Numbered from the stretch's first letter, positions 17,632-27,596 are shown. The stretch is DNA of 64,000 nt from Chamaesiphon minutus PCC 6605 (GCF_000317145.1 NC_019697.1:310001-374000); one strand, 5' to 3'. A program made the numbers and translations. Notes: generated from the sequence alone by a model not told the origin.

Positions 17632-20316
17632 ATGTCAACCCTCGTCATTGTCGAATCTCCCACCAAAGCGCGCACTATCGGTAAGTTTTTGCCATCGAGT
17701 TATGTTGTCAAAGCTTCGATGGGACATGTGCGGGATCTGCCCCCCTCAGCAGATGAAATTCCGCCTGAATATAAATCTCAAAAGTGGGCAAAAGATCTGG
17801 GAATCGACGTGGAGAACGGGTTTGCCCCCCTATATATCATCCCCAAGGACAAGCGGAAGATCGTTCAAGAATTGAAAACGGCTCTCAAAGATGCTGACGA
17901 ACTGATTCTGGCAACGGACGAAGATCGTGAGGGTGAAAGTATCAGTTGGCACCTATTGCAGCTCCTCAATCCCAAAGTGCCGACCAAACGAATGGTCTTT
18001 CACGAGATTACCAAAGAAGCGATCCAAAAAGCACTAAAAAATTGCCGCAATATCGACGAGCAAATCGTTCACGCTCAAGAAACCCGCCGCATTCTCGATC
18101 GATTGGTCGGTTATCGGCTGTCGCCGTTGCTGTGGAAGATGATTGGTGGTAAATTATCCGCAGGTAGAGTTCAGTCGGTAGCGGTGCGGTTGTTGGTGAT
18201 GAAAGAACGCCAACGGCGGGCGTTTAAATCGGCTGAATATTGGGATCTGAAAGCACTGCTGGTTCACAATAAACTAGATTTTGACTCGAAACTAGTTACA
18301 GTAGATGGGACGAAGATCGCCACAGGTGCCGATTTCGACCCGAATACCGGAAATTTACTCCCCGGCAAAAAAGTTCGAGTCCTCAATGGGAGCGACGCCA
18401 ACGCACTCAAAGACAGCCTCCAGGACAAAACCTGGACGGTAACTGGATTGGAAGAAAAACCCGTCACTCGCAAACCAGCACCGCCATTTACCACTTCAAC
18501 CCTCCAACAAGAAGCCAACCGCAAACTGCGCTTATCCGCCAAGCGCACCATGCAAGTCGCCCAATCCTTGTATGAAGAAGGCTATATTACTTACATGCGA
18601 ACGGATTCGGTGAATTTGTCCGAACAAGCGATCGAAGCCGCGCGTGCTTGCGTGCTAAACATGTACGGACAAGAATATCTCAGCCCCAAACCCCGCCAAT
18701 ATTCTACCAAAGCCAAAGGTGCTCAAGAAGCACACGAAGCCATCCGTCCGGCAGGGAGCAGCTTTCGCACGCCCAAAGCCACCGGACTCAGTGACGAAAA
18801 ATTGAAACTTTACGACTTGATCTGGAAACGGACGGTAGCCTCGCAAATGGCCGATGCGCGGCAAACCCAGCTCAGCGTCGATTTACAGGTCGAAAACGCT
18901 GGATTTAGATCCTCTGGTAAGCGAATCGATTTCCCTGGCTACCTGAGAGCATATGTCGAAGGCTCCGACGATCCTAACGCGGCGATCGAAGACCAAGAAA
19001 TCATTCTTCCTGCCTTAGTCAAAGGCGATCGTCCCGACTGCAAAAAACTCGACGCGATCGACCACTTTACCCAACCGCCAGCCCGCTATACCGAAGCATC
19101 CCTGGTCAAGATGCTCGAAAGTGAAGGGATCGGTCGCCCTAGTACTTATGCCAGCATCATCAGTACGATTATCGATCGGGGGTATGCTCAGACTCAAAGT
19201 AATGCCCTAGTGCCGACTTTTACCGCCTTTGCGGTCACAGCTTTACTCGAAAAACATTTCCAAGATCTTGTCGATCCGCACTTTACCGCCCGGATGGAGC
19301 AATCGCTCGATGATATCTCTACTGGAGCGACGCAATGGCTCCCCTATTTAGAAAAATTCTATTTCGGCGATACAGGGTTGGATAATCTAGTCAAGCAAGG
19401 GTTTGACAACATCGATGGCAAGCTCGCACGGACGATCGAGTTTGACAATATCGAAGCTAAAATCCGGATCGGTAAATTTGGGCCGTATATCGAATCCGAA
19501 TTCGGTAATGCTTCAATTCCTGAAGGTCTGACACCTGCCGATTTAGCTCCCGAAACGGTCGAGATGCTGATCGAAAAGAAGAAGAGCACTCCCGATATCC
19601 TCGGACATCACCCCGAAACTGGCGAACCGATTTATTCTAAAGAGGGTCGATATGGACCCTACGTACAATTGGGCGACCAAGGTGAAGATCCCAAGATCAA
19701 GCCCAGAATCTCATCCATCCCCAAAGAGATGAATCCCGCAGATGTCACTCTGGAAATCGCCGTCGAGTTACTCAAACTCCCCCGCAGCCTGGGAGTACAT
19801 CCCGAAACTGGTGGTAAGCTACAAACTAATGTCGGCAGATTTGGGCCGTACATCTTGTACGATCGTGGCAAAGAAGGTAAGGAATATCGATCGCTTAAAG
19901 CTCCCGATGATGTCTATACTGTCACACTAGAGCGGGCGGTGGCAATCTTGGCAGAACCTAAAGCTGTACGCGGTGCGCGTGGCAAAAAAGAACCATTGCG
20001 CACGCTCGGCAATCATCCCAACGATAACGAACCGATAGCGATTTATGCTGGACCCTATGGTAACTATATCAAGCATGGTAAAACCAATGCTGGCTTGCCA
20101 GAAGGCGAGACCGTCGAAGGCATCAGTATGGAAACCGCACTGAGTTTGTTGGTAGCCAAAGGTGGAGCGGTGAAGAAAACAACTGCTAAAAAAACCACCG
20201 CCACAGCCAAGAAAACGACCGCAACTAAAGCCAAAACTACTAATACAAAGAAAACTACAGCTTCAAAAACAATTACCGCAGCTAAAAAAACTACCACCAA
20301 ATCGAAGACTAGTTAG
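17632..20316 (+). CDS. topA: DNA topoisomerase I
   Basis: 894-residue type IA topoisomerase that relaxes negative supercoils. It has the TOPRIM domain at the N-terminus (LVIVESPTKA, ATDEDREGE) and the active-site tyrosine Y321 in EGYITYMRTDS. It lacks the zinc-finger cysteine sets of the E. coli enzyme. Instead it carries several C-terminal basic repeat domains (each with G-P-YGPYV/FGPY), then a Lys/Thr/Ala tail of about 50 residues resembling histone H1-like tails, which probably binds DNA. It starts with ATG at 17632. It is followed by two hairpins, the second overlapping the end of the convergent glycosyltransferase gene. Confidence 0.96.
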   Translation: MSTLVIVESPTKARTIGKFLPSSYVVKASMGHVRDLPPSADEIPPEYKSQKWAKDLGIDVENGFAPLYIIPKDKRKIVQELKTALKDADELILATDEDREGESISWHLLQLLNPKVPTKRMVFHEITKEAIQKALKNCRNIDEQIVHAQETRRILDRLVGYRLSPLLWKMIGGKLSAGRVQSVAVRLLVMKERQRRAFKSAEYWDLKALLVHNKLDFDSKLVTVDGTKIATGADFDPNTGNLLPGKKVRVLNGSDANALKDSLQDKTWTVTGLEEKPVTRKPAPPFTTSTLQQEANRKLRLSAKRTMQVAQSLYEEGYITYMRTDSVNLSEQAIEAARACVLNMYGQEYLSPKPRQYSTKAKGAQEAHEAIRPAGSSFRTPKATGLSDEKLKLYDLIWKRTVASQMADARQTQLSVDLQVENAGFRSSGKRIDFPGYLRAYVEGSDDPNAAIEDQEIILPALVKGDRPDCKKLDAIDHFTQPPARYTEASLVKMLESEGIGRPSTYASIISTIIDRGYAQTQSNALVPTFTAFAVTALLEKHFQDLVDPHFTARMEQSLDDISTGATQWLPYLEKFYFGDTGLDNLVKQGFDNIDGKLARTIEFDNIEAKIRIGKFGPYIESEFGNASIPEGLTPADLAPETVEMLIEKKKSTPDILGHHPETGEPIYSKEGRYGPYVQLGDQGEDPKIKPRISSIPKEMNPADVTLEIAVELLKLPRSLGVHPETGGKLQTNVGRFGPYILYDRGKEGKEYRSLKAPDDVYTVTLERAVAILAEPKAVRGARGKKEPLRTLGNHPNDNEPIAIYAGPYGNYIKHGKTNAGLPEGETVEGISMETALSLLVAKGGAVKKTTAKKTTATAKKTTATKAKTTNTKKTTASKTITAAKKTTTKSKTS

Positions 20317-20342
20317 TCTCGATCGAATTTGCGATCGCAACA

Positions 20343-20373
20343 AGCCGCTAATTACTCGATGCAGTTAGCGGCT
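20343..20373 (+). other. hairpin after topA
   Basis: AGCCGCTAA (20343-20351) and TTAGCGGCT (20365-20373) form a 9-bp stem with a 13-nt loop, without a T-run. It stands just before the stronger terminator. Confidence 0.5.
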
Positions 20374-20379
20374 GCATAT

Positions 20380-20403
20380 ATCGGCAGCTCATGCCGATTT
20401 TTT
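20380..20403 (+). terminator. topA terminator overlapping the 3' end of the convergent gene
   Basis: ATCGGCA-GCTCA-TGCCGAT followed by a run of six T. The stem includes the stop codon and last codons of the minus-strand glycosyltransferase gene (which ends at 20389), so one piece of DNA serves as coding end and terminator. Confidence 0.8.
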
Positions 20404-21534
20404 CCCCACTCGATAGAGATTGCCAATCTCTGTGGCCATATTTTGTGCCAAGAACCGACAAGATCCAAGATCGCTAGAGCCAAAAAACGGTGTCAGCGGC
20501 TGAGGATGCTCGATCGCGCGATCCATAGTCTGGGTGAGTTGTTCGATATTTCTGGGGGCGACTAAATACCCATTGACGCCATTGGTAATAATTTCGGGAA
20601 TCCCATCGACAGCCGAGGCAATACAGGGTTTCCCGATCGCTAATGCCTCTAAAAGAGCGATCGGTTGACCTTCCCATAATGATGGCAGCACGAACACATC
20701 GATCGCCGATAAAAATTCATAGATATCGGTGCGCGCGCCTAAAAACATCACCCGTCGATCGATTTTCAATTCATCGGCAAGTCCGATCGATTCGTAGCGT
20801 AGTTCGCCATCGCCAACGATCGCCAACCGTGCGGGATTATTTAACTTAGCAAAAGCTCGTAATAAGTATGCGTGGCCTTTTTGGGCGTGGAGTCTACCGA
20901 CATTGCCAAAGATAAACTCACTCGCCCCAAACCCAAATCGACGTCGAGCGATATCTCGATCGAGGGGTGTGGCAAACTGCTCGATTTCGATGCCATTATG
21001 GACCACCGATGTGTGTGCGGGGTGGGCAACTTTTGCAGCTACCGCTTTCACATAATCCGATTGACAAACACAAATTATCCGATCCGTATACTTTAGCAAA
21101 AATCGATCGAGCAGTCGAAAAATTGCTCTTTTGAATAGTTGGAGGATAACTCCAATCGCGCCTCGTGAAATATGGAGATAGTGCAGTCCGTGATAAGTAT
21201 GCACCATCGTGGGTCGCTCTGTTAGTCCGAGTGCGACTAATCTCATCCAAAATCCTGCCGTCCCCCCATGAGTATGGACGATATCAAATCTATGCGCCAA
21301 TAGTAGTTGGCGGATGCTTTGATAAGACTTCCAGCTTAATTTGTTGGCAATCGTAATCGGATGGACGATCTTACCTAGTTTGCGGACTTCATCCACCAGC
21401 CAACCTGTCTCCTCTGTGGCAACCTCCACCTCAAAGTTTTCCCGATCTAAATACTTGGATAAGAGTAATACATGCGTTTGGCCGCCGCCCAGACTTGCCT
21501 CATCGATCGTCAACAGAACTCGCAATTTTGACAT
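20389..21534 (-). CDS. GT4-type glycosyltransferase
   Basis: 381 residues with a GT-B fold. The N-terminal acceptor domain has a glycine-rich loop (LGGGQTHVLLL), HTHGG and the HTYHGLHYL patch. The C-terminal donor domain has GRLHAQKGHAYLLRAF, VFVLPSLWEGQPIALLEALA and the E-x7-E motif. No transmembrane segment; likely peripheral at the inner membrane. It is the last gene of the minus-strand glycan cluster and shares one base (TGATG) with the gene upstream, implying coupling. The sugar added cannot be told from sequence. Confidence 0.9.
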   Translation of the reverse strand: MSKLRVLLTIDEASLGGGQTHVLLLSKYLDRENFEVEVATEETGWLVDEVRKLGKIVHPITIANKLSWKSYQSIRQLLLAHRFDIVHTHGGTAGFWMRLVALGLTERPTMVHTYHGLHYLHISRGAIGVILQLFKRAIFRLLDRFLLKYTDRIICVCQSDYVKAVAAKVAHPAHTSVVHNGIEIEQFATPLDRDIARRRFGFGASEFIFGNVGRLHAQKGHAYLLRAFAKLNNPARLAIVGDGELRYESIGLADELKIDRRVMFLGARTDIYEFLSAIDVFVLPSLWEGQPIALLEALAIGKPCIASAVDGIPEIITNGVNGYLVAPRNIEQLTQTMDRAIEHPQPLTPFFGSSDLGSCRFLAQNMATEIGNLYRVGKKSA

Positions 21535-22343
21535 CAGATTTTCCCTGACAATCTTAAATAAAATTTCAAGATTTTGAGCTGAATTTCATTCAGATGTTTT
21601 TGATAATAATACAGTTGGCTATCGCGATAGTAGTTATTAATATTTTTTGTAATATTCTTAGAGCTACCGCCTAAAAGATGAATTATGCTAGTACCAGGGT
21701 AATAGATAACCTTGAATTCTAAATCGCGAACGCGTTTGCAAAGATCTTTATCTTCAAAGTACATAAAGAAGGCTGGGTCAAACCCCCCTAGTCTTTGATA
21801 TATATCTCTATGTATCATCAAACAAGCCCCCGTTACCCAACCGACTTCTCGAATTGTCGAATATTGTTTATTATAGATGTTTGCAACTAGACCGTGCCAT
21901 TTCCGATCCAATCCATAGCGAATCTTATCGATAAACTCAATGGCTAGATTTGGTAACATTCCCGATGACAATTGATAGCTGCCATCTTGAAAAGTAATCC
22001 GCGCACCAATGGCGGCGACATCTGGCTCGCGATCGAGATAAGCTGCTAAAATCTGCGGTGTATTCTCGGTAAGGAGCGTATCGGTATTTAAAAATAACAG
22101 GTATTTACCTTGCGATCGCTCCACCGCCAAGTTATTTGCCTTGCCAAATCCTAAATTAACTTCGCTACAAATCAGCCGCACCCAAGTAAATCGCGTGCGA
22201 ACGATCTCGACACTATTATCTGTCGAAGAGTTATCGATAACTATGACTTCACAATCGGCATTAATAAATTTAGCTAGCGAGTTCAGACATTCTGCTAAAA
22301 ATTCAGCACCATTATAATTAACTAGAATAATTGATATACTCAC
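21534..22343 (-). CDS. GT2-type glycosyltransferase (rhamnosyltransferase-like)
   Basis: 269 residues with a GT-A fold: SIILVNYNGAEFLAECLNSL at the start, EVIVIDNSSTDNS, the DxD-like LFLNTDTLL, and the late acceptor-site pattern GWVTGACLMIHRDIYQRLGGFDPAFFMYFEDKDLCKR. This is the WbbL/rhamnosyltransferase-like arrangement. The C-terminus is a short basic amphipathic stretch. It overlaps the next gene by one base. The start ATG at 22343 is followed upstream by a dispersed repeat. Confidence 0.9.
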   Translation of the reverse strand: MSISIILVNYNGAEFLAECLNSLAKFINADCEVIVIDNSSTDNSVEIVRTRFTWVRLICSEVNLGFGKANNLAVERSQGKYLLFLNTDTLLTENTPQILAAYLDREPDVAAIGARITFQDGSYQLSSGMLPNLAIEFIDKIRYGLDRKWHGLVANIYNKQYSTIREVGWVTGACLMIHRDIYQRLGGFDPAFFMYFEDKDLCKRVRDLEFKVIYYPGTSIIHLLGGSSKNITKNINNYYRDSQLYYYQKHLNEIQLKILKFYLRLSGKI

Positions 22344-22364
22344 ATCTAGCGATCGGGAATAGTG

Positions 22365-22402
22365 GATAGTGAATAGCTTGCACTGAGCGACAGCCGAAGT
22401 GT
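22365..22402 (-). repeat. interspersed repeat, inverted copy of 16306-16343
   Basis: Its complement reads CACTTCGGCTGTCGCTCAGT and continues to a CACTATCC-type end, and matches the copy near 16.3 kb. It lies between two glycosyltransferase genes and is flanked by ATAGTGGATAGTGAATAG heptamer-like units. Confidence 0.65.
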
Positions 22403-22439
22403 GGATAGTTAATAGTGGAATATCTAACAGCTTATTGTC

Positions 22440-23936
22440 TTAATAAAGGACTTTAAAATTAATCGCTAAGTTGCGAAGATACTGCCATAACCCCGGAAAA
22501 AGTCGCTTGGCATATTTAAACATCGAAAACCTTTTGGAAAGTGGGACGCGCATGTTTTTGGAGATCTTCCAATTTGGATAAAATTCCTTATATTCTAATT
22601 GATTTGCTAGTTTGGCATGAGACAGACGTAAATCTGCTAACTCGTGTTGCCAAAGAGCAATTTGTAATTGAAGCTGTTCGAGATCTAAGTCTTGAGGTAA
22701 AGTTTTAGCTGGTATCAGTGTTGCTATTTTTTGCGAATCGAAGGCTTCATTTTCCAATCGCTCTTGATATTCAATTACCATCTCCTCTACACTTTTGTGC
22801 TGGAAAGATGATAGTCGATCGCGAATTTCTTGCAAAGTTTTGGGATCGTCGAGGAGATCGTTAACTTTTAGCACGATCTTTTCTGGGTTGGGTGGTACTA
22901 AAAATCCATTGACACCATCTTCAATCCGATCGGCAAAGCTACCGATTTTAGTTGCCAATGTCGGAATACCCATCGACATGAGTTCGCTTAATGTGAAGCT
23001 AAAAGTTTCAGTCCAAACTGACAATAGTAATCCCAGATCTATTTCTAACTTATCGACTATTGCGGCTAACTCTTCACGTTTATAATGGGAGATAATTGTC
23101 ACTCCACGCTTACGCTTGAAAGCATACCCATCATCACCACAGCCAACTAAGTAAACATCGGCAACTTCACACAGGCGATCGCAAATTTGACCGAATAATT
23201 CTAATCCCTTATGGGTAGATAGTTCTCCTAAAATCATAATTCGCGGCCTGTTTTTTGGCGGAGCCTGTAGCTCGGTACTTAATGATTTTACCGTTACTAG
23301 TGGGGAAATACCATGCGAGATAACAAACATCGGTACATCTGCTAATTTAGGTTCTAACGATACCAATCGATCTTTGATAAACGGCGATGGAATAATCAGC
23401 GGAATATATTTACCTTTGAGCATGCGCACAAATGTCTCGCGAATTTCCATCCATTCGATCGCCGAAGTAAATGGAAAGAACCTGACGGGATTTTCGGCAA
23501 AACAAGTTTTTAGGTGACTGAAGTTACATTCTTCACAATTACCTTTGAAATAAGCAATAATTACCGGACAGAATGGATAAAAATCATGACAGATAATGAC
23601 CGTGCGGCGATCGGTGTGTAATAGCTCGAAAGCATGTCCGATAAATGAGGAGATTAAAATACAATCGATTTTAAATACATCGATAATTTCTTGTAAAATA
23701 TAACGATACTCTAAGTGAGTGGCTGAGGTAGAGACAATCGGTTTATCTAACTCCCACATCCGCAGTGGAATTCGATCTTCAATATGACGATATAAATGGA
23801 TTTGTTTGGCAGGTGTGCCATGTTCGCCAATCGATTTGAGTACAAAATTGGTATCGCGGGTATCAGATTGTGCGTATTCTTTCACCCATCGTTCTAACCC
23901 GCCACCCCAACTGTGCATCACATGTAGATTGATCAT
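22440..23936 (-). CDS. glycosyltransferase family 4, with C-terminal helical tail
   Basis: 498 residues. The N-terminal domain begins MINLHVMHSWGGGLERWVKE and contains a cysteine-rich patch (HDFYPFCP ... CEEC ... C) seen in some GT4 enzymes. The donor domain has RIMILGELSTHKGLELF, LLLSVWTETFSFTLSELMSMG and the E-x7-E motif. From about residue 415 the chain becomes a coiled coil and ends in a basic amphipathic segment (KYAKRLFPGLWQYLRN). This tail resembles those of two neighbouring transferases. Substrate unknown. Confidence 0.88.
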   Translation of the reverse strand: MINLHVMHSWGGGLERWVKEYAQSDTRDTNFVLKSIGEHGTPAKQIHLYRHIEDRIPLRMWELDKPIVSTSATHLEYRYILQEIIDVFKIDCILISSFIGHAFELLHTDRRTVIICHDFYPFCPVIIAYFKGNCEECNFSHLKTCFAENPVRFFPFTSAIEWMEIRETFVRMLKGKYIPLIIPSPFIKDRLVSLEPKLADVPMFVISHGISPLVTVKSLSTELQAPPKNRPRIMILGELSTHKGLELFGQICDRLCEVADVYLVGCGDDGYAFKRKRGVTIISHYKREELAAIVDKLEIDLGLLLSVWTETFSFTLSELMSMGIPTLATKIGSFADRIEDGVNGFLVPPNPEKIVLKVNDLLDDPKTLQEIRDRLSSFQHKSVEEMVIEYQERLENEAFDSQKIATLIPAKTLPQDLDLEQLQLQIALWQHELADLRLSHAKLANQLEYKEFYPNWKISKNMRVPLSKRFSMFKYAKRLFPGLWQYLRNLAINFKVLY

Positions 23937-24021
23937 ATATATTATGATAATAGTTGTTTAATTTTTCAGTCTACCGCCACCTTAACTACGCTCTTACCTA
24001 TAATTTAATATACTTTTCTAT

Positions 24022-25197
24022 CTATATAGCTTTTCCCAATAATTTTCTGACAAATCGCCACGAGCGCGATGATTTAATCGAACTCAATTCTGTTTGCAGG
24101 CGCACCAATTCCGATCGCATGGCTTCGGGAGATTCGGTGCTAAATTCGATCGCATCTGAAGTTCCGGTATGCTGACACCATGCAAGATATGATTTGCCCG
24201 GATCTGTAGTGGCAAATGGATCGGGGAATGCTTGTTGCAAATCGACGCGAGAGCGATACACGATTCTCTGTAATTTGGTAATTACTTCACCATTATCAAA
24301 ACATCCATACGCGCACTCAATTTGTCCCAATTTTTCTTGTTCGGCGAGTTGACATTGCTCGATATACCAATCTCTTAATTCAAACAGAACGGGGCTATTT
24401 TTACCGTATAGTTTAAGCATTACTTCTTGATCGCCACTATCGAAGCCGGAGAAGTGATAAAAACAAATTGGCTGTCCGTTAATCTGGATGCCTTTTTCGA
24501 TACTTCCCGTTGCAACTCGATGAGTGAGATTCCAAGTGGCAACATTATAAATCGGCTCGCGAGTAATGCACAAATCGCTAAAAAATGCTGGAGCTAGATC
24601 GACCCATCTCTGATCGGTAAATAATCCGTTTAGCTTATCATCATAGCAATAGTTTTGGAGTCTGGCGGCCCACCAGTCGATAAATTTCAACCCTTCCGAG
24701 CCAGGAGTAGTACGAATCCCTAAAAATCCGAGATTGAAGACACCATGTTTGAGACTGCAAATCTCATTATCGACGATCGCGCGATCGAGTTCTTCGGGTT
24801 CGGTTTGGTGGGGTGTTAGTAAAATACTATTTTTAGTTAACTTAGCTATTAATGAATCGATTGGGGAAAAAATGACGATATCAGGATCGAAAAAGAACAC
24901 ATAATCGGGTTGATAGCGTCTGACAATCTCCTGAAAAGCAAATCCTTTGACCCCCGTACACATCTCGACGAGAGTATGTTTAAAAATCCAACTCTTGCGA
25001 TTGGGAATCGACAATTCCTCGATCGTAATAACAGTATCAAAAGGTTCATTATTAAGATCGAGCCAACTTGGTACTCGATCGGAAAGGACGATATGAAATT
25101 GATAGTCTGGATGAAATTTTTTTAATGACTTGGCAAGTACTCTTGCCTTCGGAATGTAATTTGTGGTGATGCTTGTAAATAAATGTATTGATGCCAT
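24022..25197 (-). CDS. GT8-like nucleotide-diphospho-sugar transferase
   Basis: 391 residues with a GT-A-type fold. It shows the start IHLFTSITTNYIPKARVLAKSL, the metal-binding DxD in FFFDPDIVIF (about residue 125) and the acceptor/metal His region CFYHFSGFDSGD. The C-terminus has a short coiled coil (ELVRLQTEL) followed by SSRSWRFVRKL, a tail typical of glycan-cluster transferases. It is on the same strand as its neighbours with an intergenic gap of about 85-130 bp on each side. The family assignment is by pattern and is less certain than the role as a sugar transferase. Confidence 0.78.
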   Translation of the reverse strand: MASIHLFTSITTNYIPKARVLAKSLKKFHPDYQFHIVLSDRVPSWLDLNNEPFDTVITIEELSIPNRKSWIFKHTLVEMCTGVKGFAFQEIVRRYQPDYVFFFDPDIVIFSPIDSLIAKLTKNSILLTPHQTEPEELDRAIVDNEICSLKHGVFNLGFLGIRTTPGSEGLKFIDWWAARLQNYCYDDKLNGLFTDQRWVDLAPAFFSDLCITREPIYNVATWNLTHRVATGSIEKGIQINGQPICFYHFSGFDSGDQEVMLKLYGKNSPVLFELRDWYIEQCQLAEQEKLGQIECAYGCFDNGEVITKLQRIVYRSRVDLQQAFPDPFATTDPGKSYLAWCQHTGTSDAIEFSTESPEAMRSELVRLQTELSSIKSSRSWRFVRKLLGKAI

Positions 25198-25264
25198 TAT
25201 CTTACTAATAGTTAGTCACGCTGATAAAAATCAAATATTTGAATCCATTAATAGCATACTCGTC

Positions 25265-25298
25265 AACCTAAAAAAAGTATTAGGTTAACTATTTTTTT
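25265..25298 (+). terminator. hairpin with T-run between two glycosyltransferase genes
   Basis: AACCTAA (25265-25271) and TTAGGTT (25280-25286) followed by a T-run only on the plus strand, whereas both flanking genes are on the minus strand. Its role is therefore unclear; it may limit antisense transcription or be chance. Confidence 0.3.
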
Positions 25299-25325
25299 GT
25301 TTAGGAGCAATATCAGCTAATATTT

Positions 25326-26495
25326 TCACCTGAATAGACCTCCAATTAATTTTTTTAATAAAGATCTGAGCAATTTTAATGTCCATACTCCCTCTAGCTC
25401 GATCGCTCTGATTTTATCAGCATATTCCCGCAAGCTAGATTGAGATTGAGTTAATTCAACTTGAGTCTGGTGCAGTTGTGCTTGCGATCGCACTAATTCT
25501 GCTTGAAGTCTACTATTAGTAATATCGGCATCTTTAGTTAGTGCGTATAATTCTGGCAGACCGAAATTATATTTAGACTTTGAAAACCGTAAAGTTTGTT
25601 CGGATTGGAGCAGATCGAACAATTTTTCGATGCCGATATGCCTAAGTAGCGTGAGATCGTGATTTAAATAGATAAAAGCTTTTGCTAGTTCGTAACTATC
25701 ACCTTCAAATAGTTCTAGCCGATCGCTCGCTGCCGGAAAACTCGCCCTAAATAGCTCGATCGGGGTATTGTCGAGAATTTTACGATAGAGTTGGTAGCCT
25801 TCAAAAATCGATCGTACTGAATTATTCGGATCGCTACTTAAGTTGTTGTCGCCCGATCGCACGCGATATTTAACTAATTTAGATTCTAACAAGCATATCT
25901 CATATTTCTTAACAATTTTGAACCACATTTCAAAGTCTTGTTGCTGAATTAATACTGGATTAAATAAGCCACATTCGACTAATATTTCCTTTTCTACTAA
26001 GGCAGTCACCGCACATAAATAGTTTCCCTTCATAAAAAACCAATTTAACATTTCGGCACGGCTGCGCTGCGGATGATTGAAAAAATCTTGGGCGAAGTGC
26101 TTGCCGACAAACGGCTGACTATCGTCATCGATAAAATCCACCCACGAAAACACTACTCTATTGCCAGAATCATGTAGGTGCTGATATTCGACAGCCAAGC
26201 GGTGTGGATAGCACACATCATCCCCAGACATCAGTGCGATATATTTAGCCGACGCTGCTAAGATGCCGTTATTTGCCGCCGCACTCGGCCCTTGATTTTC
26301 TTGGTATATGTAGATAATCCGATCGTCTTGGAAGCTGCGAATAATTTCATCGGTGCGATCGGTCGATCCATCATTGACGACGATCAATTCAAAATCGGTA
26401 AAGGTTTGATCTAAAATGCTCTGAATTGCTTCAGCAATATATTTTTCATGCTGATAGGCGAGCGTAACGACGCTAATTGAAGGGGTTCGTCCCAC
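25326..26495 (-). CDS. GT2-type glycosyltransferase with C-terminal coiled coil
   Basis: 389 residues. GT-A signature: SISVVTLAYQHEKYIAEAI, ELIVVNDGSTDRTDEII, the DxD-like MSGDDVCYP, and QQQDFEMWFKI in the acceptor region. Residues from about 325 form a Gln-rich coiled coil (ELVRSQAQLHQTQVELTQS) and the protein ends LKLLRSLLKKLIGGLFR, an amphipathic membrane-contacting helix. The start ATG at 26495 abuts the stop of the aminotransferase gene upstream, so the two are translationally coupled. Confidence 0.9.
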   Translation of the reverse strand: MGRTPSISVVTLAYQHEKYIAEAIQSILDQTFTDFELIVVNDGSTDRTDEIIRSFQDDRIIYIYQENQGPSAAANNGILAASAKYIALMSGDDVCYPHRLAVEYQHLHDSGNRVVFSWVDFIDDDSQPFVGKHFAQDFFNHPQRSRAEMLNWFFMKGNYLCAVTALVEKEILVECGLFNPVLIQQQDFEMWFKIVKKYEICLLESKLVKYRVRSGDNNLSSDPNNSVRSIFEGYQLYRKILDNTPIELFRASFPAASDRLELFEGDSYELAKAFIYLNHDLTLLRHIGIEKLFDLLQSEQTLRFSKSKYNFGLPELYALTKDADITNSRLQAELVRSQAQLHQTQVELTQSQSSLREYADKIRAIELEGVWTLKLLRSLLKKLIGGLFR

Positions 26496-27596
26496 TTAGA
26501 TGTCCTCCAATAACGTGGCGATCGCGATGTCGAGTTGAAGATCTCTCAAATGCGCTCCCATCGGCAAGCTGATAATTTGGTTGCTAATCCGCTCGGTAAT
26601 CGGCAAGCTACCTTTAGGCATTTCCGGTTGGCAATACGCTGCTGACAAATGCGGTGGCGTCGGATAATGAATTAGAGTTGCCACCCCATTTTGACGCAGA
26701 TGTTGCTCTAAATTATACCGATTAGGGTGACGCACTACAAATAAATGCCACACCGGATCGGCCCAATCGGGAACCACAGGCAAAGTTAAGTGGGGGTTTT
26801 TGCCGAGCGTCGCTAAATATCGATCGGCAACGCTGACGCGACGAGCGTTCCACTCATCGAGTTTGGCGAGCTTGACGCGCAAGAATGCTGCTTGCAATTC
26901 ATCCAAGCGACTATTGTATCCTGGAATTTCATTTTCGTACTTGACGCGAGAGCCATAATTGCGCAGCAAGCGAATCCGCTCTGCCAACTCAGCATTGTTC
27001 GTCGTTACCGCACCTGCATCCCCGATCGCGCCGAGATTTTTGCTAGGGTAGAAACTAAACCCCGCCGCATCTCCCAAACCGCCAGTGCGACGCTGTTTAT
27101 ACCTAGCACCATGACTTTGTGCGGCATCTTCAATTACTTGCAAATTGTGTCGTTTGGCAATTTCATTAATCGCATCCATATCCGCAGGCTGGCCGTACAA
27201 ATGGACTGCCATAATCGCCTTGGTACGCGCGGTAATCGCAGCTTCGATGAGCGATGGATCGATATTGTAAGTATGCTCGTCTGGTTCCACAGCCACGGGA
27301 GTCGCTCCCACCTGCGACACCGCCAGCCAACTGGCAATATAAGTATTAGCGGGGACGATAACTTCATCGCCAGCACCAATCTCCATCGCTCGCAAAATTA
27401 GGTGCAAAGCCTCCAAGCCATTCCCAACGCCGATACAGTATTTAGTTTGGCAATAAGCGGCAAATTCCGCTTCAAATGCGGCTACTTCCTCACCCAGAAT
27501 ATACCAGCCAGATGCCATTACCCGCGCATAGGCGTCATCCAGCTCCGCCTTTAATTCGAGATAAGGAGCCTGAAAATCTAGAAAAGGTACTTTCAT
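26496..27596 (-). CDS. DegT/DnrJ/EryC1 sugar aminotransferase (FdtB/QdtB-like)
   Basis: 366 residues; a PLP-dependent transaminase of nucleotide sugars. It has the N-terminal [17 protein letters not shown], the Asp binding the PLP ring nitrogen in [11 protein letters not shown], and the Schiff-base lysine in [16 protein letters not shown]. It directly follows (one-base overlap) a 3,4-ketoisomerase gene and lies one gene away from a hexapeptide N-acetyltransferase. The likely product is therefore a dTDP-3-amino-3,6-dideoxyhexose. Whether it is the galacto (Fuc3N) or gluco (Qui3N) form cannot be decided here. Confidence 0.9.
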   Translation of the reverse strand: MKVPFLDFQAPYLELKAELDDAYARVMASGWYILGEEVAAFEAEFAAYCQTKYCIGVGNGLEALHLILRAMEIGAGDEVIVPANTYIASWLAVSQVGATPVAVEPDEHTYNIDPSLIEAAITARTKAIMAVHLYGQPADMDAINEIAKRHNLQVIEDAAQSHGARYKQRRTGGLGDAAGFSFYPSKNLGAIGDAGAVTTNNAELAERIRLLRNYGSRVKYENEIPGYNSRLDELQAAFLRVKLAKLDEWNARRVSVADRYLATLGKNPHLTLPVVPDWADPVWHLFVVRHPNRYNLEQHLRQNGVATLIHYPTPPHLSAAYCQPEMPKGSLPITERISNQIISLPMGAHLRDLQLDIAIATLLEDI

